The notes under the pieces are model-generated. The model ran no database searches. It was not told the origin of the DNA and saw only the letters and a program-made list of their open reading frames with translations. Positions 11,406-22,673 of a DNA stretch of 64,000 nt are shown piece after piece. This DNA is from Cornus controversa (lineage: Eukaryota; Streptophyta; Magnoliopsida; Cornales; Cornaceae): assembly GCA_026545225.1 (NCBI GenBank), contig CM048845.1, positions 2,436,501-2,500,500 of the forward strand. Direction: 5' to 3'. The first letter of the stretch is position 1, and each line of letters opens with the position of its first letter. Both the position numbers and the translations under genes were made by a program.

Positions 11406-11694
11406 AGCAGAAGAAAAAAAAAAAAAAGCAACATATTGATCAAAAAGGAGGAGTGAGAGAAAAAAAATTAAAGTTTAATTATAAGAAGAGTGTGCATGAC
11501 TTGTACTAGCTATGAACAACATGGATCTTGTGTTAAATTAGCCAATAAAAATGGAAATTAAACTATAGATTTCGTGAATATATATAGATATATATGTATG
11601 CATATGTATGTATATGATGAGAAAAAAGAGGATAAATCAATTAAGGAGAGAGATATATATAGATCTGTACCTGTGGCCACTGAGCAGTATTCAT
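10281..11694 (-). CDS. DOF: Dof zinc finger transcription factor (DOF2.5/DOF3.7-like)
   Basis: Two exons on the minus strand: 11694-11671 (24 nt, MNTAQWPQ) and 11222-10281, joined in phase 0 across a 448-nt intron with a GTAC donor and a TTTTAG acceptor. The product is 321 aa. The Dof C2C2 finger uses Cys30, Cys33, Cys55 and Cys58 (CX2CX21CX2C) and ends with RKNKR at 78-82. Dof proteins bind AAAG core sites in promoters. After the finger come a poly-Ser stretch, a KLPDL motif, a nine-Pro run, the DLNMSFPP and [10 protein letters not shown] blocks, His and Asn runs, a [11 protein letters not shown] block and the end [11 protein letters not shown]...SW. This layout and the MxTAQWPQ start are typical of the DAG1/DAG2 group, which controls light-dependent seed germination in Arabidopsis. 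The orthology is inference. The finger has [11 protein letters not shown] and GGCSRKNKR, where many group members have KGCRRYWTEGG and GGGSRKNKR. The internal Met at residue 15 is not the likely start because the 8-residue exon 1 is conserved in the group. Confidence 0.93.
11377..11401. repeat. (TA)n microsatellite in the Dof intron
   Basis: About twelve TA units followed downstream by an A-tract (11413-11427), inside the intron between Dof exons 1 and 2. Confidence 0.85.
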
Positions 11695-11870
11695 GATGGA
11701 TGAAGGGAAAGAGGAGGGTGAAGAAGTGCAACCTTCAGAACAGAAAAATCAACTCTCTTTTCCACCAACTGGTTTTAAAAAGCAGAAAAAGGAATGTTTG
11801 AAATGGGGTTGTTTGAACGTGCTATGTACTTTATATGCATATAGAGAGAGAGAGAGAGAAGAGAGAGAGT
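11695..11870 (-). promoter_or_regulatory. Proximal promoter and leader of the Dof gene
   Basis: Read on the minus strand, TATAAA lies at 11835-11830, about 136 nt upstream of the ATG, within ATGCATATAAAGT. A CT/GA-repeat tract at 11841-11870 lies just upstream, a common plant core-promoter feature. Inferred from motif and position only. Confidence 0.4.
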
Positions 11871-12553
11871 GTTTGTGTATACTATATAGTACACTCCTTG
11901 TACCCAAAACAAAAAAATGCCCATTATTTCTCTCCCAATAATTTTTTTGTAACCAATAATAGATACAAATTAACCTATTTCAGTATATATAATAAATTTA
12001 AGGTAGAAGAACAATTAATTTGAGTATTTATGCATTTTATTTAAATAGAAATGCATTAAATGATTCTCATTAAAAGTTAGAACTTTTAAGATAGTATTGT
12101 CTTGAGTCGAGGAACTAACCTTTTCACTTTTGAGGTTTTTTTTTAAAATTTTTTTATTTTAAATTCTCACTGAATACTCTTTTTTTTGTTGTCTTCTTAT
12201 TGAATACTTGTCATTGAGATATTTAATTCATTATTGAAGTTTTGGGGGGTGTCGGTACCTATATCATGCGGTAACTATTGCAAGTTTATCTTTTCTAACC
12301 GAATAAGTAAGAGGAATTGACGGTCCTCTTATTCTTGCAAGAGCACTGATATTCAGGTTCAAATCGGATTAATTTGATTAATTTTTTGTGAGTAGAGTGC
12401 GACATCTAACATCGTGCTCATGTCATGTTTCACTCATAAATATCAATAAAACTTTGAACCACCAAATCATTATTCTTCTTTTGTACTGGGTTGTTCGTTT
12501 TTAAGTAATGATACGGACCCGAAAGGCATCTGAGTGGGGTGGGGGATGCCCAT
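11871..12553. other. Intergenic stretch upstream of the Dof gene
   Basis: AT-rich, no coding signal. The part near 12250-12370 contains TTCAGGTTCAAATC, similar to a tRNA B box and so possibly part of an old SINE, but no matching A box or tail was certain. Confidence 0.5.
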
Positions 12554-13226
12554 TGTTGAGAAAAAAACTTTGAATCATGTATCATTAAATATTATGATGA
12601 CAATAAATAAACAAGTACGAAACAATTCAAAAAAAACACATGAAGAATTACATATGGTTCGGTTAAAAAAGCCTATATTTATGGAGAACCTGAACTCTTA
12701 TAAGAAAGAAATACAACTCTTATAGATTGCAATAATACAAGTTAAAGGATTATATCAAGACTACACTCAACTCTCAACTCTTATACACCCAACCTTACTA
12801 AAAAATAAATAATACAAGTTGAAGGATTGTATCAAGACTACATTCAACTCTCAACTTTTATACACCTTACAAGTTGAAGGATTGTATCAAGAGTACACTC
12901 TACTCTGAACTTTTATACACCCAACCTCACTAAAAAGGAAATCGCAAATTCTAAACAAGAATACTCTCACTGAGAAGTGACCTCTCAATTACAATGAGAG
13001 TATTGTCATTACCTCTACGTAAGAGTTCCCTCACGAGACTACATCTCTCTCAATCTCACAAGTCTCAACCCAAAGCTTATGTATTTATTGATAGTGTCAA
13101 ATCCAATCATTGTTTGTGCAACAATTCTTGGAACCCAAGACTTGTCAAACAAGAAAGTACCTAATAAAATACAACTCTAAAATAAAAAATTATTTACACA
13201 AGGAATTTAAGACTGAATTCTCAACA
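12554..13226 (-). mobile_element. Solo LTR (Copia-like)
   Basis: 673-bp unit that starts TGTTGAGAA and ends TTCTCAACA, perfect short terminal inverted repeats of the LTR type. Flanks are CCCAT and CCCAC, a 4-of-5 TSD. No internal region or second LTR lies next to it, so recombination between LTRs probably removed the rest. On the minus strand an AT-rich TATA-like segment (ATCAATAAATACATAAGC) lies mid-element, which suggests minus orientation. It contains three imperfect tandem copies of an ACAAGTTGAAGGATTGTATC unit at about 12736-12940. Confidence 0.75.
12736..12943. repeat. Three-copy tandem repeat within the solo LTR
   Basis: Three copies of a 55-75 bp unit beginning ACAAGTT(A/G)AAGGATT and continuing through ATCAAGA, CACTC, CTCTCAAC and TTATACACC. 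The middle copy lacks the CCAACCT..ACTAAAAA tail present in the other two. Confidence 0.8.
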
Positions 13227-13396
13227 CCCACCACATAATGTCACCATTCACTCCCATAAATATCTTTTGGTTCACTTGCATAAATATCTTTTGGAAACTG
13301 CAGAATTTCAAGAATAAATCATTATTCTTGCTCTTTTACAAGAAAAATTAATCAGCATGATCAAAATTGACTATCAACTATTAAAAATTTATGTTC

Positions 13397-13713
13397 TGTT
13401 TGGTAGGAAGAAAGAAAATTAAATTAAAAGAAGAAGAACGGATGGATAAGACATTTTCATAGAAGGGATAATGTATTTCCTTCTTTTTGTTTGGTTAGAT
13501 AAAAGAGAAAGAAAAGAGGAAACACTTTACTTTCTTTATTATGAGAGAAGGGAAGAGACATTACTAGTATTGTATTTTTTTAATAATTATGAATGTTAGT
13601 ATTGTACCTTACTTTTCGTCCTTTCTCTCCATCCATATCTAGCAAATAAAAATTTGTGAACCAGAAAGAATGACTCATCCCTTCTATAAGAAGTTTCTTT
13701 CTTTCTATCCAAC
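13397..13713. mobile_element. MITE, copy 1 of a family also seen at 63677
   Basis: About 317 bp with imperfect terminal inverted repeats: GTTTGGTAGGAAGAAAGAAA at the left and, reverse-complemented, GTTGGATAGAAAGAAAGAAA at the right. Most of its length aligns by eye with 63677-64000, sharing the GATGGATAAGACAT, TCCTTCTTTTTGTTTGGTT and GAATGACTCATCC-type blocks. No coding capacity. A clear TSD was not found, so the superfamily is open. Confidence 0.7.
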
Positions 13714-14738
13714 GGATTATAACGTCCAGCAAGTAATTTTGGTGTCAAGAACTTTGGACCAATTAATTAATTGTAAAAAAAAACTATCCTTATTTATATT
13801 ATTGGTTTGCCTAAATAAAGGAGCAAGTAAATTGTTTGCCTAAAAAAATACTAATAAATACACCTGTAATTTGATTAAGAGGTATTATTATAATTGCAAC
13901 CTACTCATGAACAGCCTTCTTGATCATGCTTGATGATATTTTGTAACTTAAGAGGCATGTAAAATATACCGGCAACAACTAGTCATCAAACCAACTTGTT
14001 AGTAGTTCCAAAAACACACACATACACACAAAAGGGAAAGACAAAAAGGGGCCCTAAAAATGCTATGGTAAGTTTTATCTCTCTATCCACAATCAATATT
14101 ATATTGTAGATGTATCGGTGTTCAGGTTCGATCCCTGTTTTGATGTAGAATCAGATTCTCTCGTGTGTTGAAATTCTATGTTTGCATCCAATATTACTAG
14201 CGTAGTTGTTGTGTAAGGGATCTAATATAGTTGTTACGGAACGATTTAAAATTTTTGCATAAGCAATTAATATAGAGTAATTGCGTTAGCATAGGATAGA
14301 CACAGAATGAAAATGACCCAAGATATATGGGATCCCAATTATTTACTGTATTTTCTTGTCTTTCGGGATTGTTGCTTTTAGTTTGTTTCTACTTATATGT
14401 ATAGTTTTCTTCTCGGTTATACATTTTACATTAATTCACAATATATAATGAGTTTCTTTTCTGATTTTTAAATCAGTTTTTGTTTCAATGAGCCGCTTTT
14501 GATTTTTTCGTTGCTCCAATTAGTTGCATTTATCTACCGAACAGTTCTTTTGTAATTCTTTGTATGTATTCGCAGTCACAGTTAATAACATCATCGTTGA
14601 CTTTATATAATCACTTTTTGTTAGATTATATATTTCTTATTAGCCTAAGATTATTTGTTTATAAATAGACTTTTATGTATTGTTCACAAAATCAATTTAA
14701 TCAATACAATTATCTTTTTATATTTCTAACACACACAC

Positions 14739-14754
14739 ATATATATATATATAT

Positions 14755-14800
<46 letters not shown>
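14739..14800. repeat. Long (AT)n microsatellite
   Basis: ACACAC followed by about 30 AT units, interrupted by CATACAT near 14758. Confidence 0.95.
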
Positions 14801-14803
<3 letters not shown>

Positions 14804-15159
14804 GAATTAAGCACACATAATGTTCTACGTACGTGATTCAACTCAACCTACCTCTGTGGAGGAAAAAAATACAAAAATCTCACACAGGTTGCCAAAATAT
14901 ATATGAAATTTGAAAGTGAATGTTTGGTGGGGGGCAATATATAGAAATTGTGAATCTCACTTGTTGATCGTGTCTCATATGTAATGAATAAAATCTCAAA
15001 GTGTCGAAGACGACAATTAAACAATCAAATCCATAATCCCAGAAGTAAAAGTCTTCCCATCAACATCATCACCCACAAGGCCAAGAGATTGTAAGAAGAG
15101 TTAGTGCTCTATTTGTAGAATGAAATTGACTTGATGCTCCTGCTTTTTCACAAACAAAA

Positions 15160-15164
15160 TGCAT

Positions 15165-15197
<33 letters not shown>

Positions 15198-15220
15198 CAT
15201 ATATATATATATATATATAC
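15160..15220. repeat. (TATACA)n then (TA)n microsatellite
   Basis: Hexamer ATATAC/ATACAT units followed by a run of TA units. Confidence 0.9.
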
Positions 15221-16286
15221 TCTTCAACACTCCAGTATTATCCGAACATATCAATTATCGTATATATATATATATGTATATTGTCCGGCTGACCGAATAT
15301 CTCCCGAACTCCGGAAGGGAAGGGAAGGGCTGTGCTGTGCTACTTGGCTTCTAATGGTGGTGGCGGCTGGTGGACCCCACTAAAAAATCGTATGCGGGTG
15401 CATGCATTTCCCAACTAACTAAACCAAGTAAGGAATCAGTACTCGTCCACGTACTACCGTCTGATTCAAAAGTGCTTCTCCCCCTACCGTCTTTGTTGAT
15501 TGATGATGATGTCACATGATTGGTTTCACACGATGTGGACCGCATATACATATATATATATAACTCCAAGTGCGTTTACACGTTTTAGTATCATATTTGC
15601 CATGCTCAAACACTTGTCACAAATCCATGTAAGACTAAATTCAAAATGGAATTTTGATTAGATAAATTACAGTCGCTGAATTGTATTAGTGACTTTAGCA
15701 CAGAAGATTTTGTTTTGGGACCCACAAAATCCCTGATGAATTGACTTTACTGTATATATATATATATAGTTCATATTAGGAAAAATTTAGAAAAATGTAA
15801 ATTTAGTCATACATTCCTGATTTTATTTGGAATTAATGCTAGTCAAGATTTGTGACTATTCGGCGGAATTTTTTTCGAGATTTCGGAGTTAAATGCACGC
15901 TGGGTTCTTTCAATCTTGTAATAAGGACTTTTAACTGTATGACAGAAAATACAAAAGATTTTAATAAAATGAGATTTCATTCACGTGAAATTTCAGTACA
16001 AAGTAGAAGATTACATTAGTAAAATACAAAAGATTTTGAAAATTTGTGATTTTATTGACTTGGAATTTGAATACAGAGGAGAAGATTACACTAGACTACT
16101 GGAGAAACAATAAAATGCAACATACACACTATGGTGTTTACTTTTATTTCATAAGTAGTGAGTGGTCTTGTACAAGGAATACAAGAGATAGGCATTGATT
16201 AAAACTAAATTAGGTTAAGTAAAAAAAAAAAAAAAAAGAAGTAAATTGAATTGAATTGCTAATGATAGTCATGGGCGAGAAGATTT

Positions 16287-16417
16287 ACAATACACCTAGT
16301 GTAAATATACTCGATAAATTTGGACTATATGTGCACAAAACGTAAGGTGGATCTCACTCTATGTGCATAACACGTAAGTTCCAAATTTATCGGGTGTATT
16401 TAGACCAAATGTATTGT
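16287..16417. mobile_element. Palindromic foldback MITE
   Basis: 131-bp element whose ends are ACAATACACCTAG and, reverse-complemented, ACAATACATTTGG. Complementarity runs about 38 bp inward with about eight mismatches, including a shared GATAAATTTGGA block. It would fold into one long hairpin. No convincing TSD was seen. It abuts the LTR element that starts at 16428. Confidence 0.75.
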
Positions 16418-16427
16418 AGACGTACTT

Positions 16428-16831
16428 TGTTGGATAGTGGCTCGAATTTATGGCACCGAAAGCCATCGAAAGAGAGAAGAAAATTGGGTGCCGAAATTGT
16501 GGACAATGGGTGCCGAATTTTCTAGATTGTCTCCCTCCTTGTAGTAGATATATAGTTGATGTATATATTTGTATATGAGTGCAAGAGACAGCAGTGGGGT
16601 GTGCACCAGTAGGCAGTAGTTGTCTGAGGGGCAATATGTAGGGGCATGGTAGTTGTGCACAATCAGGGTGTGCACAATTTGAGAGAAAATTTGTATATGT
16701 TTTTGTAATCATTTTCTCTATAGTGAATCGTTGCCTCCCGTGGACATAGGCAATTGTCGAACCACGTAAATCTCTGTGTATTTGTATGTGTGGTGATTTG
16801 TTTGTTGAATTTTTGGGCTCCCGACAAAACA
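16428..16831 (+). repeat. 5' LTR of the 16.4-18.7 kb element
   Basis: 404 bp, aligning throughout with 18306-18707 with scattered substitutions such as CCGACAAAACA versus CCGGCATAACA at the end. Confidence 0.88.
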
Positions 16832-17269
16832 AATTGGTATCAGAGCCTTGGTTCAGAGCATTTTTGCTCACTGCCCAAAAATTCAAAGTGCTCAAACTTG
16901 AGTTTTGAGCATATTGGAGGGAGGGTAGATCTCACCGATACGAGTCCAACAGAACAAATCGGGGGACAAACGGAAGTTAAAAGAGCCATCACGCGCCGCC
17001 AGAAGAAATCGCGTGACCTGCACACTCCCCATGTGCTTTCACGTGCCGGTAGTCTATACGGAAAGTCACTTTCACGTGCTTTAGAGGAAGAAGACGAGTG
17101 GTGGCTATGCGCCCACTCGCTCCCACGCGCTACACATGCCTGTTTTTGAATTTGAGCTAACTCAGCGAGTCTGGACCGAGTCGATCGCTAACTGAGCATT
17201 TAACTGGTCCGCCACATTAGCGCCAACTCAGCACCACGTTAGCAGAACCGCCACGTGGCTTGATTTCCT

Positions 17270-17785
17270 AAAAATTGCAATTCTGCCCCTAAGATTTTTA
17301 TTAATTTCAATTCAGCCCCTGATTTTTCTAAAAATTATAATTCTACCCCTAATCTTTCTATTAATTAAAATTCAATCCCTTTATTTTTTGGAAATTGCAA
17401 TTATGTCCCTAATCTTTCTATTAATTTCAATTTGGTCCCTGTATTTTCTAAAAATTTTAATTCTAACCTTGAACGTTCTGTTAATTACAATTCAATATCT
17501 GTATTTTTTGAAAATTGCAATTCTGACACTGAACTTTCTATTAATTGCAATCCAGTCCCTATATTTTTTGAAAATTTCAATTCTAACCCTAAACTTTTTT
17601 TAATTGCAATTCAGTCTTTGTGTTTTCTAAAAATTGTAATTCTACCCCTAATCTTTCTATTATTTGCAATTTAGTCCCTTTTCTTTTTGGAAATTACAAT
17701 TGTGCCCCTGAAGTTTCTGATTTAGCCCTTGAAGTCCCTAAAAAAAAAATTACCCTTCTGCCCCTGAACTTTCTGATTACAATTG
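17270..17785. repeat. Tandem array of about eight 60-bp units
   Basis: The unit is roughly CAATTCTGCCCCTAATCTTT, CTATTAATTNCAATTCAGTC, CCTGTATTTTTTGAAAATTG, repeated about every 60 bp (phase points near 17279, 17338, 17399, 17459, 17519, 17579, 17637, 17698). Copies differ by many substitutions. Because 60 is divisible by three, one frame reads through several copies as a hydrophobic repeat, which is not evidence of a gene. Confidence 0.88.
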
Positions 17786-18305
17786 AAGTTTCTGTTTGGG
17801 GTGGGTTCAGCTGTGTGGAACTTTGAGGTTGGTTTGTGGTGAAAACTACCATGGTTCAAACACTGGGTATTCTTTGGTGTTTGGTTTGGACAACTTTAGC
17901 ATGTGGCAATGCAAAGTTTTGGATATTCTGACTCAACAAAGTTGGTGATAGTCTTGGTGGGCTGTCATATTTGGTTTAAATTGGGTTGATTTCAGAAATC
18001 AATTTATTTTGGGCCTCTATAGTGAATTGGGTTGAATTTGAAGTTAATTTAGGTCTTTTTTGAACTGTGAGTTGGTCCAACATGGTTGATGGCTTGGGCT
18101 TTTCATAGGCAAGCAGAAAAAGGTCAAGTTCAGCACTGACATTCATCGTGGTGCCTAAGGGCGCTTTGGAGGAGGCAACGTTGATTGGTCGTTTTTCACC
18201 AAGGTGGAGAACGTTGATTGGTGGATTTCCGCCAAGTTGGAGAGCGTTAAAATTTTTTACCAAGGTGGAGATCGTTGATTGGTGAATTCTTGCCAAGGTG
18301 GAGAT

Positions 18306-18707
18306 TGTTGGATAGTGGCTCGAATTTATGGCACTGAAAGCCACCAAAAGAGAGAAGAAAATTGGGCGCCGAAATTGTGGACAATGGGTGCTGAATTTTT
18401 CGGATTGTCTCCCTCCTTATAGTATATATATTTGATGTATATATTTGCATATGAGTGCAAGAGGCAGCAGTGGGGTGTGCACCAGTAGGCAGTAGCTATC
18501 TGAGGGGCAATATGTAGGGGCATGATAGTTGTGTACAATCAGAGTGTGCACAATCTGAGAGAAAATTTGTATATGTTTTTGTAACCATTTTCTCTATAGT
18601 GAATCACTGCCTTCTATGGACGTAGGCAATTGTCGAATCACGTAAATCTTTATGTATTTGTATGTGTGGTGATTTGTTTGTTGAATTTCTGGGCTCCCGG
18701 CATAACA
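18306..18707 (+). repeat. 3' LTR of the 16.4-18.7 kb element
   Basis: 402-bp partner of the LTR at 16428-16831, followed by the flank TACTC. Confidence 0.88.
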
Positions 18708-19508
18708 TACTCGTCATGGACTCATTCATAGTCCTCTTCAACTGTTATTTATACTTGAGCCTACAATAGTTATTTCAACTTACCAATTTCAATTTCGAAT
18801 GTAAGCATGCACTTGTATTTATCCAACCTCGTTGTCTCCACTGGTTGTCACATGTCCAATCACGTGTCAGCATCTTCTGCCACTTGTCCAATCACATGTG
18901 AATTCAACTTCAAATTTCATTTAAGTGTTTAACACATGTTTAACTCAATTGAAATCGCTTTCATGGCTTCCTTCGATTGCTCAAAGATTTGGTACCTCAG
19001 TAACACTAAGAAATTTTCACTCAACTCTTTACACAAGGGGATTGCCACATGGTCGAATCTTATCCAAGTCTTCTCCATGCATATTTATAGTCAACCCATG
19101 AGCGGTTAAAACTAACCGTTGATCATAAGCATTTTAAAATAACCGTTGACCTTAAGCGGTTATAAGTCCTAAGACTTGTGTCAAACAGTTATTTAACTGC
19201 TCAATCCTTCTAACTATCCTCAGATTCAGCCAGGCATCCCAACTAACGAGAAAGTCAAACTTGATCTTCAACCATATGTTTGACCTCTGAAATTGTTAAT
19301 TGACACCTCATTCATCTTTGTATATTTTTATCTGAATTTTCTCCCAAAGCTCTTGTCAAGTGGTTGAATCTAAAAAATCTAAACTTCGGTGAAAAAAATG
19401 AAGTTAACATAGAAACAAAATGATAGTAAGAGTGCATAAATAGAACTTAAATGGAAATTACACTATGAAATAAATGTTTTGGACATGAATTTAAAGTGCA
19501 TAAAATTA
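18708..19508. other. Intergenic stretch
   Basis: No gene or bounded repeat recognised. A short inner duplication of AACCGTTGA..TAAGCNNTTA lies near 19105-19160. The last eight bases, TAAAATTA, are the TSD of the next element. Confidence 0.5.
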
Positions 19509-20686
19509 GGGAGCTGATATTGGCACTCCACCAATATCCTCTGACACTCCACTTTCACTTTTTTGTAAAGTACAATTATAAAGGTGTCCCTCTACTATAC
19601 AATATTTGATTCTTATATTTTTAGTACCCTAATTGCCCTTCTAATTCAAGACTCAATTTTAATTTAATTTTATTTTTCTTAAAAAAAAGCTTTTTTAACT
19701 TTTTTACTTTAGGTTTACAATATAACAATCCATTTGTTACCACCCAAATATTATAGTTTAGACATTTTTCAATTAAAATTTGTTGTTCGTGTCACTATCC
19801 TATATAACTCAAAGAATCCAAATTTTGAAATATTCTATTTTTACTCACCAAACGTGTAATTTATTTTTCATATGTCTTATTTATAAAATAACATAAATTA
19901 AAATTTTGAAACATACCATCAATTTGTGAACAAACAAAATAGAAAGGAAGGAGGAGAAAATAAAAGGCAAACGAAGAAAAATATCACATTAATTTTTTTA
20001 TTTTTATCTTTTGAAATTTTGGTGCAAAGGCTCCTTAGTTAAATTAAGACAACTACAATTGAAAAAATATTTCATAGAGTCATGTTTTTCTCTTTTCATC
20101 TTTTAATTTCTAAAAGTTCTCTATTAAAATAAAAAAGATTTCCTTAGTTTTTTTAAAGAACTACATAACATAATTTTTATTCAAGTGAAATTAAACTTTC
20201 TTTTGATTTTAAATATAATTAATTTTTTTTCAAATAGGTTTTATTCATTGATGTAATGTTTGTTTCCAACTCAAATATATTTTAAATATTTCTCTAGGTA
20301 ATCTATTATTAACAACTTCTTCCCAACTTATCTAATCATATAACTTTTATTATCCGAATCACATACATTTGATTGATACTCTCTAAATCATTATATTGAA
20401 TCCTAAACTTTTTTACTTCTAAAATAAATATTGATAAATTGATTCAACATGAAAAAATAATTTTTTTAAAATCAACGAAGAAGTATTTTCACACAAAAAA
20501 AGAACGTGAGAGAGAATTTGCAATTTGGAGTTAAGAATTCTAACATTATCAAATAAGGGCAATTGGGGTATTAAAAATATAAGAATTAAATATTGTATAG
20601 TAGAGGGACACATTTGTAATTTTACTTTACAAAAAAGTGAAAGTGGAGTGTCAGAGGATATTGGTGGAGTGCCAATATCAGCTCCT
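19509..20686. mobile_element. Long-TIR Mutator-like non-autonomous element
   Basis: 1178-bp element with terminal inverted repeats of about 130 bp beginning GGGAGCTGATATTGGC and, on the other end, AGGAGCTGATATTGGC, with roughly nine mismatches by eye. TAAAATTA occurs directly outside both ends (19501-19508 and 20687-20694), an 8-bp perfect or 9-bp imperfect TSD. Long TIRs favour the Mutator superfamily. The interior is AT-rich with no ORF and no captured gene seen. Confidence 0.85.
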
Positions 20687-20694
20687 TAAAATTA

Positions 20695-22673
20695 ATGGTA
20701 CTTGAAATGTAAAGTAAGAATAAAAAAGTTAAAGTTGTGCTGAAATGTGTCATTAAAACTTGATTCTTTAATTTTCATTGTCATGTCATTAGTAATTCGC
20801 CATGTCACCGCCATGTAATGCCCAATCACTATTGTGTATATCATTTGTTAACATTGCAAAATTTACACAAGTATTTTTCTCAAAAGTATAAAGATAACAT
20901 AGGCAAGTACTCCCATTTAAGTTTCTTTTGTTATTTTAGTTATGAACAAAAAAAAAAAAAGTTTTCTGTTTTAATTTCATTTTATTTTTCTTAAAAAATC
21001 TTCAAATTCCCTATTTATTTATACTTTTATTCTTAGTATTTAATCACAGTGGCACCTCACAAACGATTAGCAAAACATGTTGGTAACTAGGTATAGTCTT
21101 TAAGGAAGGGAGAAGTAAAATTAAGGGTTTATAATAATAATAAAAAAGAAAATTTGGGCTTCTTCACGTTGTGAGTCACAACTCAGTTGTTACTTATGTT
21201 TGGGTTTTTTTTTTCCTTCTAATTTTATTGTTTTTTGTAAATATTCTATTTTTTGATAATTGAAAATAAAAAAACTGTACAAAAACTTGCTTGGTTGATA
21301 GTTTCTGAATATTGTTCTCTAAAAACTCAATTAAAAAAGTCTATTTTCATAGAATTGTTTTTTATAATTATCGGGAAGCAGTTTTCTGAATGACAAACCA
21401 AACATACTACATTTTTTTTTTCCGAACACGGTTCATTTTACTCCAATTCTAGAATGAACTAGGACTAAATTGTTCCTAATGATTCTAAAAATATAAGAAC
21501 TGAACCGAATTATAGGTGACCAGTTCGGTTCTACGATTGTGTGCTTTCTGTTATATATATATATACATATCAAGTGAAAAACTAAAATATGAAATATATA
21601 TGATGATCCTATTTATTGGGATGTATGATAAGTTATTTCTCTACACAAATTGAACAAATGATGATCCTATTTGTCCGGTCATCTTGGACTCCAAACCGGA
21701 ATCGAACCGACATTAACGGTTCATTAATTTTTAGAGCCGGAACTGAACCATTGCACATAGAACTAGACTGAACCATACGGATTAGTTTGGTCCAGTTCAC
21801 TGGTTCTAATATTTTTTTTTCGAGCACTCCTAATTTTTTCCACAATATGGTACCAGGTTATGAAGGGCACAACGTTAGCTATAGGTGGGACGAAAACAGA
21901 TCCAAGCCCAATCCTGATGTTTGACAATGCTTTTCACAGACCAGCCCAGCCCAACTAATGCCTCAAGTCTTGGGTCAATTTCTATGAGAATTGCAGAAAG
22001 TGTAGGCTGAGTTATGAAAGTCCTCTGACAACAGTCCACAGGTTCAAATGAAATTTAATTAGAAGCTGTAGGAGTGCAATCAAAGTAGTATCTCCTCTGC
22101 CTCAAGTAAGATGTTAAAGGGTTCAAATTTCTACATGAACAAATAGGTGTGAATTATTTGTAAAAAAAAAAAAAGAGTTGTGATACATGGTCCGACTTAA
22201 TTTATTTGAGTAGTGGATGACATCATAATCACATCATCACAGTGAGTGACGTCATGATCTCCCACTCACATAAAACAGTCAGATTAGTCCGACTGTCCGA
22301 CTATGTATTATTTTTCAAAAAAAAGTATTGTCTTTGTACTCGTTGCAGACATTCTCTTCTCCTATTCTTACCGTTGCGCTAAGACTTGCCCTCTCCTACA
22401 AAGCAAACGTGGAAATAAATTAATGTATATTTGGAGACATGAAATCTAGAGAAATTCCAATAATTAAAACTTTGAAACCATGTTAAATTAGCCAACTCTA
22501 CTAAAAAATTTAGTTATATATTAAGGGAAAGCCAAACAATATATATGAAACTCTCACAATTTCTTCTCAAATGCGGTAAAAAGTGATAGTTGAGGTCAAT
22601 CTGAACTGCTAGCTGCCCATTCCACACTTCAATTGCCGCTATATACTTTGCTTGCTAGCTAGTAGTCGCCAAT
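20695..22673. other. Intergenic, AT-rich
   Basis: No gene recognised. The 21420-21840 part has repeated GGTTC/GAACC words and ends in CACTCCTA, like the right end of a hAT element, but its left end was not found. 21540-21563 is a short TA repeat. Confidence 0.5.

Larger units (their letters stand above)
13227..16286. other. Intergenic, AT-rich, with one MITE and long microsatellites
   Basis: No gene recognised apart from the separately listed repeats. AT-rich segments at 14200-14740 look unconstrained. GGTTCGATCCC at about 14125 resembles a tRNA B box, but no full tRNA or SINE could be built. Confidence 0.6.
16428..18707 (+). mobile_element. Non-autonomous LTR retrotransposon with internal tandem repeats
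   Basis: LTRs 16428-16831 (404 bp) and 18306-18707 (402 bp) both start TGTTGGATAGTGG and end ..ACA after GGGCTCCCG. Flanks TACTT and TACTC are a 4-of-5 TSD. The primer-binding site TGGTATCAGAGC (tRNA-iMet type) begins at 16835, so the element is on the + strand. Before the right LTR there are about four repeats of a CCAAGGTGGAGA purine-rich unit, the last serving as polypurine tract. The interior has no gag or pol. It has a 300-bp GC-richer leader, then an eight-copy 60-bp array at 17270-17785. Copia-like by primer site and tract, but the class is inferred. Confidence 0.88.

Noticed and set aside
14100-14150. B-box-like GGTTCGATCCC
   Set aside because: No A box at the right distance and no tRNA fold or clear SINE tail.
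15069-15383. Short open frames across the TA microsatellite
   Set aside because: Poly-Ile/Tyr reading of a simple repeat.
17388-17674. Hydrophobic repeat open frames that resemble membrane segments
   Set aside because: Produced by the 60-bp tandem period being divisible by three; the units diverge without codon constraint.
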